Below are positions 32,401 through 32,678 of a DNA stretch of 32,678 nt, one piece after another. Location of the stretch: NCBI GenBank assembly GCA_037144255.1, contig JBAWXE010000022.1:1-32678 (forward strand), in the 5' to 3' direction. The notes under the pieces are model-generated. The model had not been told where the DNA came from and did no database searches. It saw only the letters and a list, made by a program, of their open reading frames with translations. This DNA is from JBAWXE01 sp037144255 (GTDB lineage Bacteria > Bacteroidota > Bacteroidia > Chitinophagales > Chitinophagaceae). Positions within the stretch are counted from its first letter, which is position 1, and every line of letters begins with the position of its first letter. Position numbers and translations under genes: made by a program.

Positions 32401-32519
32401 ATAATAACCATACACTCAACACTAGTATAGACATTAGCAATATGCCTAAAGGCGTTTACCTGATGCAAATACAAACCGATGCCGGCACACAATATGTAAA
32501 GCGTATAGTACTAGAGTAA
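29454..32519 (+). CDS. T9SS type A cargo: Asp-box beta-propeller with PKD-like domain
   Basis: A 1021-residue secreted protein. The signal peptide ends near residue 20 (TAAMS-Q). Residues about 40-670 form a sortilin/BNR-type beta-propeller with repeated Asp boxes: SSNNGLTW (72-79), KSTNGGNTW (124-132), KSTNSGATW (167-175), KSTDFGNTW (206-214), and later RSNDGAQTF, RSIDGGYNW and RSANKGQTW. A PKD-like domain follows (about 680-760, SYSWTFPGG...VVVYPANGTY), then a jelly-roll, cleaved-adhesin-like domain (about 765-930, IQEGFEGPTYPSTGW). The T9SS type A tail is at about 937-1021 (VYPNPTTGLLNIS...NMPKGVYLMQI...YVKRIVLE). It is exported through T9SS and probably surface-attached. Propellers of this kind occur in sialidases and adhesins, but the Arg triad and nucleophile of sialidases were not found, so a binding role is more likely. 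Confidence 0.93.
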   Translation: MRSSLLTILFVCTITAAMSQTLGTWSNTGPIQFPVNVSGQVDGIGRTCQIKFHPTNPQKMYAVSASGGLFISSNNGLTWAPTLGTDQLPTTACASVCIDYTNDNILYLSTGDPNYYGDDFGIWKSTNGGNTWAASNAGIGNRMAVEILMDPNDHTVLVAATDDGIWKSTNSGATWTGQFTGKHFRDMKLKPTTRTLYAVTEMEFYKSTDFGNTWTQVTSGVTPPANNGGMRIAVSPADTNRVYVATTDGFGIVFRSNDGAQTFTQIYSSTTQCVVCYDTSVTSGSQGDYNFDLTANPTNADEVILVSHCVWRSIDGGYNWGWRTQWWNQVHTDMHHIEFNPYNPTQLFNANDGGVWLSTDPLATAWGPRADGLAASEIYHAAQSQKIRQLISIGTQDNGELYFDGIWKCNRGGDWGSVCSFDYLGTGSTVWYLDAGNRRNLQPLAGDQSFALPYLAGYANAVAFHPNVPNVAYLAKDTIYRSTDINANPPTWTQIDIFSGSTLDVSFCAADSNIVYAVGDDGYIYRCDNALAANPIFVAFLTPFTTTNGASIATNKSDPNIVYLSCGNRLYRSANKGQTWTNITYNLPNLNIRKVFHDDYLPNERLYVNSGSYVYYKDNTTTTWTNYSNAYGLPSVANVSDFMMYNNGTSASVLRLSTYGRGLWECAMNVNLPPACTFTADKQNICADDTVHYTGTLFGNYTSYSWTFPGGIPATSTALNPVVVYPANGTYNAILTATGPGGITADTQFSYIVVSLGIGGTIQEGFEGPTYPSTGWSLASHTGAAWTVTGIGGGFGTSAHSILADNFDNDGGGQHDAIISPKINLTGATNPYVTFDRAYARYPGYNDSLMVQVSTDCGKHYAPVYIKYDTALATAPDKTDSIFKPTAAQWRKDTIWLTAYVGNSVMLSFENIGHYGQALYLDNINIVGALGVEPIADNYSLKVYPNPTTGLLNISAEGLQGNNATISCYDIVGKLILQRTLSNNNHTLNTSIDISNMPKGVYLMQIQTDAGTQYVKRIVLE

Positions 32520-32542
32520 ATACTACTGAAATCATCACTTCC

Positions 32543-32574
32543 AAAAAACACCGGCTCTGTCGGTGTTTTTTTTT
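32543..32574. terminator. Terminator after the propeller gene
   Basis: AACACCG (32547-32553) pairs with CGGTGTT (32561-32567) around a 7-base loop, with an A-run before and ten Ts from 32565. Strong on the plus strand and able to work in both directions. Confidence 0.9.
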
Positions 32575-32577
32575 GCC

Positions 32578-32629
32578 CATCAAGGCCGTCATCTCGAACG
32601 GAGTGAGATATCACCTGAGCATTTGCAAT
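32578..32629 (+). repeat. Dispersed repeat, copy B
   Basis: About 52 bases matching 11077-11127 in the same orientation: identical CATCAAGG.CGTCATCTCGA start, GATATC.CCTGAG core and ATTTGCAAT end. It follows directly after the terminator. Confidence 0.8.
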
Positions 32630-32678
32630 GGGATGTCTTATAGCTTTTGTAGTATATATCAATTAATATTTTTTGCAT

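Noticed and set aside
29454..32519. Sialidase activity for the Asp-box propeller protein
   Set aside because: Asp boxes are present, but the sialidase Arg triad and Tyr/Glu nucleophile pair could not be identified.

Overview
The window looks like chromosomal DNA of a pigmented Bacteroidota bacterium, most likely of the Chitinophagaceae or a close relative. The evidence is two proteins with type IX secretion (T9SS) type cargo tails, a PorV/PorQ-type barrel, a carboxypeptidase-domain TonB receptor, relaxed-lipobox lipoproteins, promoters of the form TTTG-N19-21-TAnnTTTG and the lack of clear Shine-Dalgarno sequences. The assignment is by gene style only; no rRNA or tRNA gene was seen.

Layout. 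(1) 91-4996 (+): a carotenoid operon: ECF sigma factor, phytoene desaturase crtI, phytoene synthase crtB, IPP isomerase idi and a crtD-like desaturase, with gaps of a few bases or overlaps. (2) 4993-7678: a beta-helix lipoprotein (-), then a SAM hydrolase/halogenase-family gene and an ABM-domain gene (+). (3) 7679-11900: an accessory patch. It holds a two-gene operon (MazG-like pyrophosphohydrolase; a 729-residue GIY-YIG + DUF2075/Schlafen-group-3 helicase + LexA-type S24 peptidase fusion), a Y1/REP-associated transposase with hairpins on both sides, about 700 bp of repeat-dense noncoding DNA and a small His-rich lipoprotein. (4) 11910-12778 (-): greA and a HIT gene. (5) 12870-21863 (-): a TonB receptor, a large secreted protein and a PorV-like barrel, probably one operon for surface export. 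(6) 22159-23852 (-): rsmA and a D-2-hydroxyacid dehydrogenase. (7) 23954-28918 (+): leucyl aminopeptidase + pdxA, then an M16 peptidase + nitronate monooxygenase-like protein. (8) 29014-32519 (+): a small secreted protein and a 1021-residue T9SS beta-propeller protein, closed by a strong terminator and a dispersed repeat.

The best candidate for an undescribed system is the MazG / GIY-YIG-helicase-S24 pair at 7679-10194. One polypeptide joins a nuclease-type domain, an SF1-type helicase and what reads as an intact LexA-like self-cleavage module (VAAG site, GESM serine, downstream lysine), and it is translationally coupled to a nucleotide pyrophosphohydrolase. This suggests a DNA-damage-responsive or phage-responsive effector. 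The second interesting region is the noncoding DNA at 11039-11608, which carries seven same-strand TGTAAC motifs and a duplicated 110-bp unit whose terminal hairpin is kept by compensatory changes.
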